64,000 bases of DNA from JAEUKH01 sp964447205 (GCA_964447205.1 CAYUSB010000016.1:1-64000), one strand, 5' to 3'. Positions 1-10,300 are shown, numbered from the stretch's first letter. The notes: generated by a model not told the origin, from the sequence alone. Numbers and translations are program-made.

Positions 1-2
1 AC

Positions 3-1751
3 GACCTGGAGCGCCCCGCCCCGGTGTACGGCAACACCAGCTTCGGCCACATGCTCGCCTGGACCCGGGCCCAGGCTTCCGTGCGGCGCATCATCCACTA
101 CCCCGAGGCCTCGTGGTGGTTGACCTTTGATGTGCCCGTCCCGCTCTATCTCGCTCCGGTCACGCTGGAGGCCCGGCAGCACGACCTCGACCTCCTGGCT
201 CCCCTCTCCACCGCCGACCCCGCCGCCCGAACGGGGGTGGTGGGTCATCACCTCTTCTCGTCGGGCCAGGAGTGGGGCTACTGGCTCATCGACTACTGCG
301 TCTCGCGGATGATCGCCCAACGGGGCCTCTCTCACGCCCAGTGCCTCGGGGAGTTTACCTCCGTCCTCGCCCAGGGAGACGCCGTCCTCGCGGTGCTCCG
401 GGAGGTCGAGCGGCGCCAGATGACCGACCTGCGCGACCCCGAGGTCTTGCGGATGCTGGTGGGCTCCGACGACGCCACCGAGACGGCCCTGCGGGCGGGC
501 ATCGACTTCCATCCCCTCCCGGCCGACCCGGGAACGGTGCTCGACTGGGACGACGCCCGGGTGGCGGCCTTCGAGGCCCGCAACCTCGCCCCCCTGCGCA
601 GCATGGCCACGGACTACGCCGCCTGGACGGCCCGCCTGGAGGCCCTCCTGCCGATGCAGGACGAGGCCCAGGCCCCGTGGCTGCGCGAGGTGGTCGACGG
701 GGTGGCCATTACGGGCCTGCGGGCCGAGCACGCCCTGGCCGTGTACGAGACGGCCCTGGCGGCCCGGACGGCCCTTCTGCGGGGCGACACGGCGGGGGTC
801 GAGACCGCCCGGGCGGGGGTCGGGCGGGCCGAGGCCCTGACGACCCGGGCCCGAGAGATCGTGCGGCGACGGGCCCGAGACTACCGCTACCCCGAGGCCC
901 TCACCATCGCCGGCGACGAACCCGGGACTCCCGGGGCCATCCCCAACCGCACGGTGTACCCCTACCGGGTCTACTCCCGGGCGCATCGGGTGTTCTACTG
1001 GACGCGGCCGGACAGCCAGCTCGCCGTCATGTTTGCGCGGGGGATCGACCCGGTCCGCGTCGATCAGCGGATGCTCCTGGGCGAGGAGGCCATCGCCCCC
1101 CGGCTCCTCGTGCAAGGGGCCACGGGCATCACCCTCGACTGGGGCGACGGAACCACCGCCGACACCCTCGCCCCCCATCGGTACATGCGCGAGGGTCTCT
1201 TCGCGTGGCGCCTTCGGGCCACCCACGCGGGCGGGGCCCTCGACTGGGCCGATCAGGCCGCCCGGGTGGCCAGGCGGGTGACGGTTCCGCACGGTTCGAT
1301 GCGGATCACGAGCCCGTCCGGGGCTTCGATCCTCAACGGGGTCTTGCCGGGGCTGGCGGTGGGCACGGGGCGCGACCCCGACGGGGACTTCCTCGTGCTC
1401 GGGCGCATCGACGGGGCGGTTGCGCGGAGCGCCCGGGGCAGCCTCCAGCGGCGGGCCCGCCAGGGGGCCACCTCGGGGCCTGCGGACTTCGCGGTCGACC
1501 TCCAGGGGGTCGGGGCCCTCACGGTCGAGGGAGCCACCCTCGAGCTCCAAGACGGAACGGGCCCCACCGGCCGCCGCCTGGTCATCGCGGGGCAGCTCTC
1601 GACCCAGCGGGTGATCGAGCTGTTGATCGGGGTCGGGGGCTTCGACGAGCAGGGGGCCCGGCGCATCGTGGCGAGCGTGTTGGGCTTTACGCCCGCGACC
1701 TTGCCATCGAGGGTCAGCGTCCGTATGGAAGGCGTCGGCCGCGAGGAGTAG
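3..1751 (+). CDS. hypothetical protein, 5' end outside window
   Basis: I do not recognise this protein. The frame is open to the left edge, and the residues before the first in-window start (GTG at 24) read like the interior of a protein, so the true start probably lies upstream. At least 575 residues follow GTG 24. The middle (about residues 180-280) is Ala/Arg-rich and probably helical. Around residue 370 the stretch DWGDGTTAD resembles the core of a PKD-like beta domain, and the C-terminal third is beta-rich. A stretch near residue 535 (VIELLIGVGGFDEQGARR) recalls phage-tail or contractile-system proteins, but that is only an impression. The next gene on the same strand starts 38 bases downstream and encodes a lipoprotein. 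Confidence 0.7.
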   Translation, partial: DLERPAPVYGNTSFGHMLAWTRAQASVRRIIHYPEASWWLTFDVPVPLYLAPVTLEARQHDLDLLAPLSTADPAARTGVVGHHLFSSGQEWGYWLIDYCVSRMIAQRGLSHAQCLGEFTSVLAQGDAVLAVLREVERRQMTDLRDPEVLRMLVGSDDATETALRAGIDFHPLPADPGTVLDWDDARVAAFEARNLAPLRSMATDYAAWTARLEALLPMQDEAQAPWLREVVDGVAITGLRAEHALAVYETALAARTALLRGDTAGVETARAGVGRAEALTTRAREIVRRRARDYRYPEALTIAGDEPGTPGAIPNRTVYPYRVYSRAHRVFYWTRPDSQLAVMFARGIDPVRVDQRMLLGEEAIAPRLLVQGATGITLDWGDGTTADTLAPHRYMREGLFAWRLRATHAGGALDWADQAARVARRVTVPHGSMRITSPSGASILNGVLPGLAVGTGRDPDGDFLVLGRIDGAVARSARGSLQRRARQGATSGPADFAVDLQGVGALTVEGATLELQDGTGPTGRRLVIAGQLSTQRVIELLIGVGGFDEQGARRIVASVLGFTPATLPSRVSVRMEGVGREE

Positions 1752-1789
1752 CCCCGACCATGGCACGCGGTGTGGTAGGCCCGGACACC

Positions 1790-2581
1790 ATGCGAACGAT
1801 CACGATCTGGCTGCTGCTCGGTGCCCTGGCCTCGGGGGCGGCGTGTACGAGCACGACGGGCGACGGCAACGGGGCGGACGCGAGCTCGTCGCGCAACTGC
1901 GCCCTGCCCGGAGGGTCTCTGTGCCCCTACGGCACCCGCTGCCCTGCCCCCGACGGATGCAACACCTGCCTCTGCGGCGACATGGGGCTGACGCTGTGCA
2001 CCGAGCTGGCCTGCCCCGCCGATGCCGGGGTGCCGCAGGATGTGCCACCCGCTCGGGACGTTCCGGGCGTGGATGTCGCCCCGAGTACGGACGTGCCCCC
2101 GAGCACGGATGTGCCTCCGAGTACGGACGTGCCCCCGAGCACGGATGGGCCTCTGGCGGTGGATGCGGGGGAGAGGCGGTACCCCGACGCTCTGCTGATC
2201 TGGCAGTCGCCGGGGGGCTTCGCGGGTTGGGGCCCGGCCGTCATGGTCGAGGGCAACGGGACCGTACGGCGTTGGCAGATGGCCCGGGAGTTCTCCTCGG
2301 GGAGCATCCCGATGCCGGACGAGACCTTCCAGCTCCCGGGGCACGTCGTCGACGACCTGTTCGCCCGCTGGACCCGGGTCGACCTGGAAGGTCTCCCCCA
2401 CGGCCCGATGGGGGCCTCCGACTGTTATCCGTCGGTGACGGTGCGCCTGTCTGCCCGTGGGGTCGAGCGCACCCTGCGGTATCAGCACCCCCGGCAGCTC
2501 ACGCCCGAGATGCAAGAGGTCTGGCAATGGTTCGTGACCCACACCCCGCGGGTCTTGCCGGGAGAGTTCTGCGATTTCTGA
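1790..2581 (+). CDS. putative lipoprotein with Cys-rich segment and Asp-Val-Pro-Pro-Ser-Thr repeats
   Basis: Start ATG 1790 is chosen because it opens directly on a lipoprotein signal (MRTITIWLLLGALASGAAC, lipobox SGAAC near residue 19); an in-frame ATG at 1760 would only add ten residues. The mature protein begins with a Ser/Asp-rich linker, then a compact Cys-rich patch (about residues 35-75: CALPGGSLCPYGTRCP, CNTCLCGD) like those in myxobacterial surface proteins. Four copies of a six-residue repeat follow (about 96-119). The C-terminal 140 residues form an unrecognised globular domain. Probably anchored to the inner leaflet of the outer membrane or exposed at the surface. No function can be assigned. 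Confidence 0.8.
   Translation: MRTITIWLLLGALASGAACTSTTGDGNGADASSSRNCALPGGSLCPYGTRCPAPDGCNTCLCGDMGLTLCTELACPADAGVPQDVPPARDVPGVDVAPSTDVPPSTDVPPSTDVPPSTDGPLAVDAGERRYPDALLIWQSPGGFAGWGPAVMVEGNGTVRRWQMAREFSSGSIPMPDETFQLPGHVVDDLFARWTRVDLEGLPHGPMGASDCYPSVTVRLSARGVERTLRYQHPRQLTPEMQEVWQWFVTHTPRVLPGEFCDF
2075..2146 (+). repeat. in-frame 18-bp tandem repeat, 4 copies
   Basis: Four consecutive 18-base units encode Val-Ala/Pro-Pro-Ser-Thr-Asp and separate the Cys-rich patch of the lipoprotein from its C-terminal domain. Units differ only at synonymous or near-synonymous positions (agtacg versus agcacg), so the array is recent or homogenised. Being a multiple of three, it can change copy number without breaking the frame. 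Confidence 0.85.
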
Positions 2582-2645
2582 GGGCGCCCCGACCGCGTCG
2601 CGCCCTTCCCCGGTCTGGCGGGCTCCGTCCCTGCGTGACCTGCTC

Positions 2646-3959
2646 GTGCTCGCGTGGCCCGTGGTGGTCGGGCGGGCGGCCCAGTCGGTGGTGGGCTTCG
2701 CCGACGCGGTCATGGTGGCCCCCCTCGGCCCCGACGCCCTCGCCGCCGTCGGAAACGGGGCCCTCAACGCCCTGGCCCTGTTCATGCTGCCGATGGGGGT
2801 GGCCACCATCGTGCAGAGCTACGCGGCGCAGCTCTACGACAGCCCCGATCGTGCGCGGCTGCGTCGGTACGGCTGGTACGGCCTCGCCCTCGCGGCCCTG
2901 ACCGAGGTCGTAGCCCTGGCGATCCTGCCCGGGGCGGGGTGGCTCCTCGGGATGGCGGACTACACCCCGGCCGTGCGGACCCTGATGGGGTCCTACCTCG
3001 CCGTCCGGCTCCTCGGATCGGGGGCCGCGGTGGGCCTTGAGGCCCTTGCCAACTGGTTCGCGGGGCAGGGGGACACCCGCCTGGGGCTGCGGGCCAACCT
3101 GCTGGTGATGGCCCTCAACGTGCCGCTCAACTGGGTCTTCATCCGGGGCTTCGGGCCCGTCCCCGCCCTCGGCGTCCGTGGGGCGGCCCTGGCCTCGGTG
3201 GTGGCCTCGACGGCGGGCCTCGGGTACGTGGTGTGGCGCTTCGTGGCGGCGGGCCGAGGGGCCCCGGCGAGCGGGTGGCGCTGGCCCGAGGTGCGGAGAA
3301 TGCTGCGCTTCGGCCTGCCCAATGGGGTCAACTGGTTCCTGGAGTTCGCGGCGTTTCTGTTCTTCATCGACGTGGTCTTCGCGGGCATGGGGACAGCCGC
3401 CCTGGCCGCCCTGATGGCCGTGCTCCAGCTCAACACGATCGCGTTTATGCCGGCCTTCGGGCTCGCGAGCGCGGGGGCCATCCACGTCGGGCAGGCCCTC
3501 GGGGATGGGGTCCCGGACGCGGTCCCGGGGCTCGTGCGGCGGGCGGTGCTGGTGTGCTGCGTGTGGATGGGGGTGGTGGGCCTCGGGTACGGCCTCGTGC
3601 CCCGGTGGCTCCTCGGGCCCTTCGCGCCGGGCGACGCGTCCGAGCAGGCGGCCTTTCTGACGGCGGCCGTGCCCCTGCTGTGGGTGGCGGTGGGCTGGCA
3701 GCTCTTTGACGCGACGGCCATGGCCGTGAGCGAGGCCCTGCGGGCGGCGGGAGACACCGCGTGGCCGATGCGAGCTCGGATCGCCCTGGCGTGGTTGGGG
3801 TTTGTGCCGGTCACCATCTGGTCGGCCCGGGCTGGGGCCGGACCGACCCTCACCCTGGGCTGGGTGGTGGTGTACATGGGGATCCTGGCGGGGGCCCTGG
3901 TGTGGCGCTTCCGGGCGGGGGCCTGGCGCACGATGGAGCTTACGGCCGAGGAGACATAG
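2646..3959 (+). CDS. MATE family efflux transporter
   Basis: A polytopic inner-membrane antiporter of the MATE (multi antimicrobial extrusion) family, which exports cationic drugs or metabolites using Na+ or H+ gradients. About 12 hydrophobic segments span 437 residues, the usual length. Family-like signatures include the first-helix stretch WPVVVGRAAQSVVGFADAVMV, the ALNVPLNWVFI loop and the second-half repeat beginning near residue 220 (GLPNGVNWFLEFAAFLFF). The start is uncertain. GTG 2646 is the first common start, but the preceding in-frame codons (SLRDLL) look like a MATE N-terminus, so initiation may be upstream at a rarer codon such as CTG 2631. Its 3' end overlaps the convergent TPR gene by 20 bases. 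Substrate unknown. Confidence 0.88.
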   Translation: MLAWPVVVGRAAQSVVGFADAVMVAPLGPDALAAVGNGALNALALFMLPMGVATIVQSYAAQLYDSPDRARLRRYGWYGLALAALTEVVALAILPGAGWLLGMADYTPAVRTLMGSYLAVRLLGSGAAVGLEALANWFAGQGDTRLGLRANLLVMALNVPLNWVFIRGFGPVPALGVRGAALASVVASTAGLGYVVWRFVAAGRGAPASGWRWPEVRRMLRFGLPNGVNWFLEFAAFLFFIDVVFAGMGTAALAALMAVLQLNTIAFMPAFGLASAGAIHVGQALGDGVPDAVPGLVRRAVLVCCVWMGVVGLGYGLVPRWLLGPFAPGDASEQAAFLTAAVPLLWVAVGWQLFDATAMAVSEALRAAGDTAWPMRARIALAWLGFVPVTIWSARAGAGPTLTLGWVVVYMGILAGALVWRFRAGAWRTMELTAEET

Positions 3960-4608
3960 CCAAAACCCTGCGCAGGGCCGACACCCGCTCGCCCGACACC
4001 CCCGGCCTGCGCACCGCGTCGGCCTCGGCCACGAGCCGCTCCAGGGCCCGAACCCACAGCCCCGCGGGGCCCCCCTCCGCGGTGGTCTCCTGCCACGCCC
4101 GGGCGGCGGCCAGGGCTTCGGCGAAGCGCCCTGCGGCGGCGCAGAGCTCGGTGAGGGCCCGTTGGGTGGCCTCCCGCCCCGGTCGGGCCCGGAGGAGGGC
4201 GATGGCGAGGTCGTGGGCCCCGAGGGAGGCCATGGCCTGGGCGAGGGTGACGGCCTCGAGGTCGTCGAGCCCTTCGGCCCGCAGGGCATCGAGGAGGGCC
4301 ACGGCCTCGTCGCGTTGGCCCCGGGCGGCGAGGCAGCGGGCGTACCCGAGGTGGGCCGCGAGCAGGGTGGCGTCGAGGTAGATGGCCCGGTGGTAGTGCG
4401 AGGCGGCTTCGAGCAGCCGTCCCTCGTCCTCGGCCCGGGCCCCCCGGGCGACGAAGCCGAGGGCGCTCTCGCGCACGAGGGCCACGGCGGCGGCGGTGCC
4501 CACGACCTCGTGGACGCCCGTCTGGGGGCCTTCGACCTGCCCCGCGGCCCACGGGGCGAAGGTGGTCGCCACGAGGGCGGCGAGCAGGGGGTAGGGTCGC
4601 GACCGCAT
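3940..4608 (-). CDS. secreted/periplasmic TPR-like protein
   Basis: Start ATG 4608 is preferred over ATG 4626 because it opens directly on a signal peptide (MRSRPYPLLAALVATTFAPWAAG, cleavage probably after AAG). The mature part is almost entirely helical, with tetratricopeptide-like repeats: ASHYHRAIYLDATLLAAHLGYARCL is a near-consensus TPR at about residues 75-100, with two or three weaker copies after it. Such repeats usually mediate protein-protein contacts. It is convergent with the MATE gene (20-base overlap) and divergent from the Cys-rich lipoprotein downstream. No enzymatic motif is visible. Confidence 0.75.
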   Translation of the reverse strand: MRSRPYPLLAALVATTFAPWAAGQVEGPQTGVHEVVGTAAAVALVRESALGFVARGARAEDEGRLLEAASHYHRAIYLDATLLAAHLGYARCLAARGQRDEAVALLDALRAEGLDDLEAVTLAQAMASLGAHDLAIALLRARPGREATQRALTELCAAAGRFAEALAAARAWQETTAEGGPAGLWVRALERLVAEADAVRRPGVSGERVSALRRVLAMSPRP

Positions 4609-4672
4609 GCAAGGGTACGGTAGCACCGTCGGCGCGCTGCGGTCTGCGTCGGGCCGCGTACGGGGGGCGTAG

Positions 4673-5410
4673 GTGACGCGGGCCTCGGGCTGCCGTAGAG
4701 TGGCCGGGCCGGTGACACACCGCAGACGACAATCCCGGGGCTACGGCCTGCGCGCCTCGGCGCGGGCGTGCGGTCTTGTCGCCCTGGGCGCATTGGGCGC
4801 CTTCGGGGGCTGCGCTCGGGTGGTGGTCCTCGACGACCAGGACGCGGCCTTCGGCTGGGAGGTCGACGTGCCCTTTGGCAACACCGGCGATGTCCCGCCG
4901 CTCGGGGTTCACGAGGAGTTTCCCGAGAAGCCCGACCCCTTCGGCGACGCGGTCACGCCCCTCGAAGACGTCACGGGTCCCTCCGACGCGGGGGTCGCCC
5001 CGCCCCGCGACACCGGGGTCGCTCCGCCCCTCGATGCGGGCCCCAGCATTCCCTCCCACTGCGGTCAGGTGGGCCGCGACTGCTGCGCCGGGGCTCGCTG
5101 CGGCACCGGGCTTCAGTGCGCCGCAGGGACCTGCGTCGAGGCCCCCACCTGCGGCGTCGTGGCCCGACCCTGCTGCGGGACCGCCGCATGCGGGCCAGGG
5201 CTGTCGTGTCAGGGGGCGGTGTGCGTCGCGTCGAGTACCTGTGGGGGGAGCGGACAAGCGTGCTGCGCGGGTGTTACAAGCTGCGTGGCGGCCCTGGCGT
5301 GTATGTCCGGGCTGTGCGTCGCGTGCGGCAACGTCGGACAGGCGTGTTGCACCAGGGCCCCTGGCTGCAACGGGACCCTGCTGTGCAACGGCGGGTGGTG
5401 CCGCCGCTGA
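4673..5410 (+). CDS. Cys-rich putative lipoprotein
   Basis: GTG start with a long basic N-region, then a hydrophobic stretch ending in GALGAFGGC, a plausible lipobox (Cys near residue 47). A linker rich in Asp, Pro and Gly (about residues 80-130, with VAPP repeats) leads to a C-terminal domain with about 22 cysteines in four imperfect repeats of the type CG..G..CC.....C...L.C..G.CV. This architecture (lipid anchor, acidic flexible stalk, disulfide-rich head) recurs in several proteins of this window and is common in Myxococcota. The metzincin lipoprotein gene follows 40 bases later on the same strand, so the two may be co-expressed. Function unknown. Confidence 0.8.
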   Translation: MTRASGCRRVAGPVTHRRRQSRGYGLRASARACGLVALGALGAFGGCARVVVLDDQDAAFGWEVDVPFGNTGDVPPLGVHEEFPEKPDPFGDAVTPLEDVTGPSDAGVAPPRDTGVAPPLDAGPSIPSHCGQVGRDCCAGARCGTGLQCAAGTCVEAPTCGVVARPCCGTAACGPGLSCQGAVCVASSTCGGSGQACCAGVTSCVAALACMSGLCVACGNVGQACCTRAPGCNGTLLCNGGWCRR

Positions 5411-5450
5411 CCGTATCGGGCTCTTGTTCAATACCCTCGTAGGATCGACC

Positions 5451-7076
5451 ATGATCGCTCTGGCAACTCCGCGCACCGCCGCCCTCGCGGCGCTCCTGGC
5501 AGCCTCGATGGGCTGCGCCGACGACCCCGCGGGGACCGCCCTCGACGCCGCGGCCGACGGGTCGACGACCCTCGACGCGTCCCTCGATGTTCCGCCGGCC
5601 CGGGACATCCAGCGGGTGTCGGTGGAGGCCGGGGCCCTGGCCCAGCCGCTGGTGGAGGGGCTGGCCATCACGTCGGTGGCCTTCTTTCAGGCGGTGAAGG
5701 TGCCCGTGCTGACCGGCTCGGGCCCCCTCCCCGTCGAAGATCGGGTGGCCCCGGTGGTGGCGGGGCGTCGGGCGGCGGTGCGGGTGTACGTGGCCCCGCG
5801 GGCGGGATGGGTCCCGCGTACGGTGACGGCCCAGCTCTTTCTGGAAGGGGGCGGCGAGCGGTTCGCCCTGGAGCACACACGGTTTGTCACCGGGGCCAGC
5901 GTGGAGGGCACGGCGTCGAGCGTGTTCGTGTTGGATGTCCCGGCCGAGCGGGTGGTGCCGGGGCTTCGGGTCTCGGCCCAGTTGACGGTGGCCGACGGGC
6001 TGGCCATGGCCGCGGGGGGAATGTCCGAGGCCCGGATGCCCCCGGACGGCACCAACGTCGACGTGGGGGTCGAGCCCGATCCGGGGCCCCTCCAGGTGAT
6101 GCTCGTTCCGTTTCGGTACGACACCGACGGGAGCGGTCGGCTGCCCGACACCTCCGAGGGCCAGCTCGATCGGTTCCGGGGGCTGCTCCAGGCGATGTTT
6201 CCCATCGCCCGGGTGGAGTTTACCGTGCACGCGCCGCTGCCCTGGTCGCGCCCCCTGCTCCAGAGCGGCAACGTCGATTTTGTCTCGATGACGGGCGAGC
6301 TGCGCAACCTCCGCCGGGCCGAGTCGGCCCCCGACGCGGTGTACTACTACGGCCTCATCGAGCCCACCGAGCGCTTCGACCAGTACTGCCGCGGGGGCTG
6401 CACCCTCGGCCAGGGCTTCGTGGTCCTCGACTTCGAAAACGGGGCCCGTCGTGTGGCCGGGGGCCTCGGGTTCTCCGGCGAGCGGGCCGCGGGGACCCTG
6501 GCCCACGAACTCGGGCACCTCCACGGCAGGCTTCATGCCCCGTGCGGAGCCACCGGGGTCGACCTCGCGTACCCGCATCCCAACGGCACCCTCGGGACCT
6601 GGGGCTGGGACGCCCGGAGGCGGTTCTTCTACCCCGCTGGGATGTTCGACTTCATGAGCTACTGCAGCCCCGACTGGATCTCGGACTACAACTACGGGGC
6701 CCTCTTCCAGCGGTCGGTCCGGGTCAACGGGCTGGCCGCCCAGGAGTGGCGCCCCGCGGGGGCCGAGGCCGTCGAGACGCCCCTCCCACGGTGGGTGGCC
6801 CGCTGGGGCGGAGGGGAGGCCGCGGGGTGGGTGGGGGTTCCGTTGGTGAGCGATGCGCCCCTGGCCGGGCCGCGGCGGGCCCTGCGCTGGCGCGACGCCG
6901 CAGGGAGAGACCTGGGCGGGGGCGAGGCCGTGGTCGAGGCCTTCTCGGAGGGCGGGGTCCAGGCCGTGCTCCCGGTCGCCCCGCAAGGGGCCCGTACGGT
7001 CGCCCTCGGGGCCTTCGCAGGGGCCGAGGGGTACGAGCCCGACCCGGTCCGGCTGCTCACGCTTCCCCGCCCCTAA
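5451..7076 (+). CDS. putative lipoprotein zinc metalloprotease (metzincin-like, HExxHxxGxxH)
   Basis: ATG 5451 opens a 541-residue protein with a lipoprotein signal (lipobox AASMGC, Cys near residue 20). The catalytic motif HELGHLHGRLH lies at about residues 352-362. His352, His356 and His362 are the expected zinc ligands and Glu353 the general base. A Met-turn follows at FDFMSYC (Met402), so the two metzincin hallmarks are both present. Upstream (residues 60-330) is a beta-rich region with paired strands. Likely an outer-membrane-anchored or surface peptidase acting on extracellular protein. The general layout resembles M66-like bacterial peptidases, but I cannot place it in a subfamily. An AT-richer intergenic stretch follows. 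Confidence 0.85.
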   Translation: MIALATPRTAALAALLAASMGCADDPAGTALDAAADGSTTLDASLDVPPARDIQRVSVEAGALAQPLVEGLAITSVAFFQAVKVPVLTGSGPLPVEDRVAPVVAGRRAAVRVYVAPRAGWVPRTVTAQLFLEGGGERFALEHTRFVTGASVEGTASSVFVLDVPAERVVPGLRVSAQLTVADGLAMAAGGMSEARMPPDGTNVDVGVEPDPGPLQVMLVPFRYDTDGSGRLPDTSEGQLDRFRGLLQAMFPIARVEFTVHAPLPWSRPLLQSGNVDFVSMTGELRNLRRAESAPDAVYYYGLIEPTERFDQYCRGGCTLGQGFVVLDFENGARRVAGGLGFSGERAAGTLAHELGHLHGRLHAPCGATGVDLAYPHPNGTLGTWGWDARRRFFYPAGMFDFMSYCSPDWISDYNYGALFQRSVRVNGLAAQEWRPAGAEAVETPLPRWVARWGGGEAAGWVGVPLVSDAPLAGPRRALRWRDAAGRDLGGGEAVVEAFSEGGVQAVLPVAPQGARTVALGAFAGAEGYEPDPVRLLTLPRP

Positions 7077-7398
7077 AGTCCCAGCCCGCGCAAATTCATA
7101 TGACTCTGCTTCTGACGCGCCTTCACTCTCGGGCGAAGACATCGTTTTGTCATGAGAGTGTCGCCTGCACGAACACCTTACGCGGTCGTTGAAATTAAGG
7201 CCGAGCTGGGATATCGTCGAATGCGATGTGGGTGGCCATGCGATGCGTTGATTCGACAACGCACGGGCATGCTTCGTCATCACACGGGTTTTCTGTGTGC
7301 ATATGCGCTAATCAAGAGGATGAGGCAACCTCTTCTGCACACATATTCGAGCGTGAGCGGTAGTCAGGCAAGGGGGGACGGCGTGGAGGTGTAGGGGC
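7077..7398. other. 322-bp intergenic region, noticeably less GC-rich
   Basis: This gap separates the metalloprotease stop from the large signalling gene. It is clearly richer in A/T than any neighbouring coding DNA, and contains the palindromic hexamer CATATG twice (7098 and 7301). A Shine-Dalgarno-like GGAGGT (7385-7390) lies eight bases before ATG 7399. It presumably carries the promoter of the signalling gene. An 80-codon frame (7152-7394) exists but lacks the codon bias of the real genes. Confidence 0.6.
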
Positions 7399-10300
7399 AT
7401 GAACAGTGTGGAGAACCGTCGATCGATGTCCGCTCCGGTCTTGGAGGACGCTCCATCTCCAGGGAGTGTGCTCGCGGGGGAGGGTGGCTCGCTGCCCCTC
7501 GGGGGCCCTGCGGGGTCTCGGCGCAGGGTGTTGATCGTCGAGGATGAGGCCCCGATCGCCCGCGACCTGGCGCGCAGCGTCGCCCGCCTGGGGTTTGATG
7601 TGGTCGGGGTGGTTGACCATCTCGACGGGGCCCTGGACCTCTGCCGCGTCCAGCAGCCCGACCTCGTGCTCGTCGACCGCTTCCTCCACGGCACCGAGGA
7701 CGGCGTCGAGGTCGGGCGGGCCCTGACCCAGGTCTGCGACGTCCCGGTGGTCGTTCTCATGGCCGATGCCGACCCGGAGACCGCGGGCCGGGCCGTGTCC
7801 GTCGGGCCCTACGGCTGTCTCTTTACGCCCTTCGACGATCAGACCCTGTCGGCGAGCATCGCCGTCGCCCTCGAGCGGCACGCCGCCGAGCTCTGCGCGC
7901 GGCACATGCGCGCCGCGGTGGACGCGACGAGCGTGGGGGTGACCCTGGTCGAGCGGGGAGCCCCGCCGCGGTTCGTCTACGTCAACGGGGCCTTCGTGGC
8001 GATGAGCGGCCGCGATCGCGCGGACTGCCTCCGCCGGTCTCCGTGTTTTCTGGCGGCCGATCAAGACGACGAGGCCGTCCTGCGGCTGCGTCACGCCCTG
8101 GAGCTGGGGACGGCCGCCGAGGAGACCGTGCGCATCCGGCGCGGCGACGACGAGAGCCTGCGCTGGCTGTCGGTGCGGATGTCGCCGGTGCTCGAGCGGG
8201 TCGGGGCGGTGACCCACATGCTGATGTTCTATCAGGACGTCACCCGGTCGCGCGACTCCGAGCTGGTCTCGGAGGTGAGCCAGCGGATGGCCCTGATGGG
8301 ACAGATGACGGCCGAGATCGTCCGGGAGTTTGGCGACACCCTCTGCGCCATGACGGTGCAGACCCAACTCGCGATGGAGGGGATGGACCCGGGGCCGCGG
8401 CGGCGCGACCTGGAGGGGGTGCTCGACGCGGCCCAACGGGGCGCGGCCATCGCGCGCAAGCTCGTGGATTTCTCCCGACGCCCCGACGCCGCGGGCCGCG
8501 GGGTGAGCGTGGCCGCGGCCCTGGTGGCCCTGCGACCCATGGCCCGGCGGCTGCTGCGGACCCACCACACCCTGACCTACCAGGTCGACGCGGCGCCCAT
8601 GATCGCCCGCATGGACGCCCACTCCTTCGAGCAGGTGATGCTCAACCTCTTGACCAACGCCCGCGACGCGATGCCCGACGGCGGGGCCGTGGTGGTGACC
8701 GCTACGGCGTCTGGCCCCGACCTCGCCCCGGGGTTCGTGCGGGTGGTGGTCCGCGACGAGGGGGTGGGCATGGACGCCGCCACACAGCGCCGGGCCTTCG
8801 AGGCCCTCTTCAGCACCAAGGCCGAGGGGAGCGCCGCGGGGGTGGGCCTGCCGATCAGCAGGATGCTCGTGGAGCGCCACGGGGGGCGCATCACCCTGCA
8901 GAGCGAGGTGGGCGTGGGCACCGTCGTGACCGTCGACCTGCCGGTGAGCGCCCTGGCGGAGTCGGAGGTCGAGGCCGAGGACGAGGCCGTCCCGGAGGGA
9001 GACGCCGGCGGGGCGTACTGCCTGCTGGTGGAGGACGATCCGGCGGTGCGTCAGGCGTGTCAGCGGGCCCTCGGGCAGGTGGGGTTCCGGGTGATGGCCC
9101 TGGCCCACCGGGGGGCCTTGATGCGCGCGCTCGAGCGGGTGGCTCACGAGGTGGGCCTCGTGGTGGGCGACCTGTCCGGGGAAGGGGAGGGGCTGCCCGG
9201 AGCCCTCGGGCGGCTGCGTCGGGTCGCCCCGACCGTCCCGGTACTGGCCACCATGGGCCTCGGGGCCGCCCAGGGCGAGCTGGCCGACCCCGACCTCGCC
9301 CTCCTCTGGAAGCCCTTCTCCATGAACAGCCTGGTCCGTCGGGCTCTCGACCTCCTCCGGACAGCCTCCGGGGCGTCGCCGTTCGTGACCCTCCGTCCGC
9401 CCGTGGCCCCCGTCGAGCCCGCCCCGGCCCGCAGGTGGCCCGTGGCCCGTCTGCCCGCCGCCCCCCTGTCGCAGACCCCGGTGCTCCTCGTGGCCGCCGA
9501 GGGCCCCCTCCTGACGGGCATGCGCGCCGCCCTCGAAGCGGCCGGGGTCGCCGCCTTCAGCGTGTGCACCGCCTCCGAGGCCCACGCGGCCCTCTTGCTG
9601 CATCCCACCGTGGTCGTGGTCGACCTCGACCTGCCCGACGGGGGCGCCGAAGACCTCATCGCCGCGCTCCGGGCTTCGTCGCCGCGGCTCCAGCTCCTCG
9701 CTGTCGCGGCCAACCCCTCGATGGAGCTCGTACGGCGGGCGATTCAACATCGGATCCTGGGGCTCCTGCCGAGCCCCCCGTCCGACGCCCTGCTCGTGCA
9801 GGAGGTGCAGCGGGCCCTCACCGAGGCCCAGGTCGCGGGCCTGCGTCAGCAGCTCCTGCTCACCAAAGGGGGGGTGGCCATGCCCGTCGACGACGCGGGC
9901 CTGATGTCCCAGTACCTCGACGAGGCCCTGGCGGGGCTGTTCATGCTCTATCAGCCGCTGGTGCGGGCCCTCGACGGGTCGGTGTACGCCTACGAGGCCC
10001 TGATGCGCAGCCGCAGCGTGCACCTCCCAGGGCCCCTGCAGATGCTGGCCGCCGCCGAGGCCCTGGGCCGGATGCCCGAGCTCGGCCGTGCCGTGCGGGC
10101 CTGCGTGGCCGAGACCCTCTACGACAGCCCCGACTGCGACGCCTCGGTGTTCGTCAACCTGCACCCCCTTGAGCTCACCATCGAGGGGCTCCTGGGCCCC
10201 GACGACCCCCTGCTCCCCTTCGCCACGCGGGTCGTCTACGAGGTGACCGAGCGGGCCCAGCTCGACGCCTCGCCCGGCCTGTCGCCGACCCTGGCGGCCC

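Noticed and set aside
1253..5671. Very long open frames on the minus strand (over 500-890 codons)
   Set aside because: In DNA this GC-rich stop codons are rare in all frames. These translations are Arg/Pro/Ala-rich, cross several clear genes and contain no recognisable domain.
7231..7246. TGGCC...TGCG resembling a sigma54 promoter
   Set aside because: The GG and GC elements are one base off the required spacing and no other support exists.
7152..7394. 80-codon frame in the AT-richer gap before the hybrid kinase
   Set aside because: No ribosome site of its own, no G/C third-position bias and no similarity to anything known; better explained as promoter DNA.
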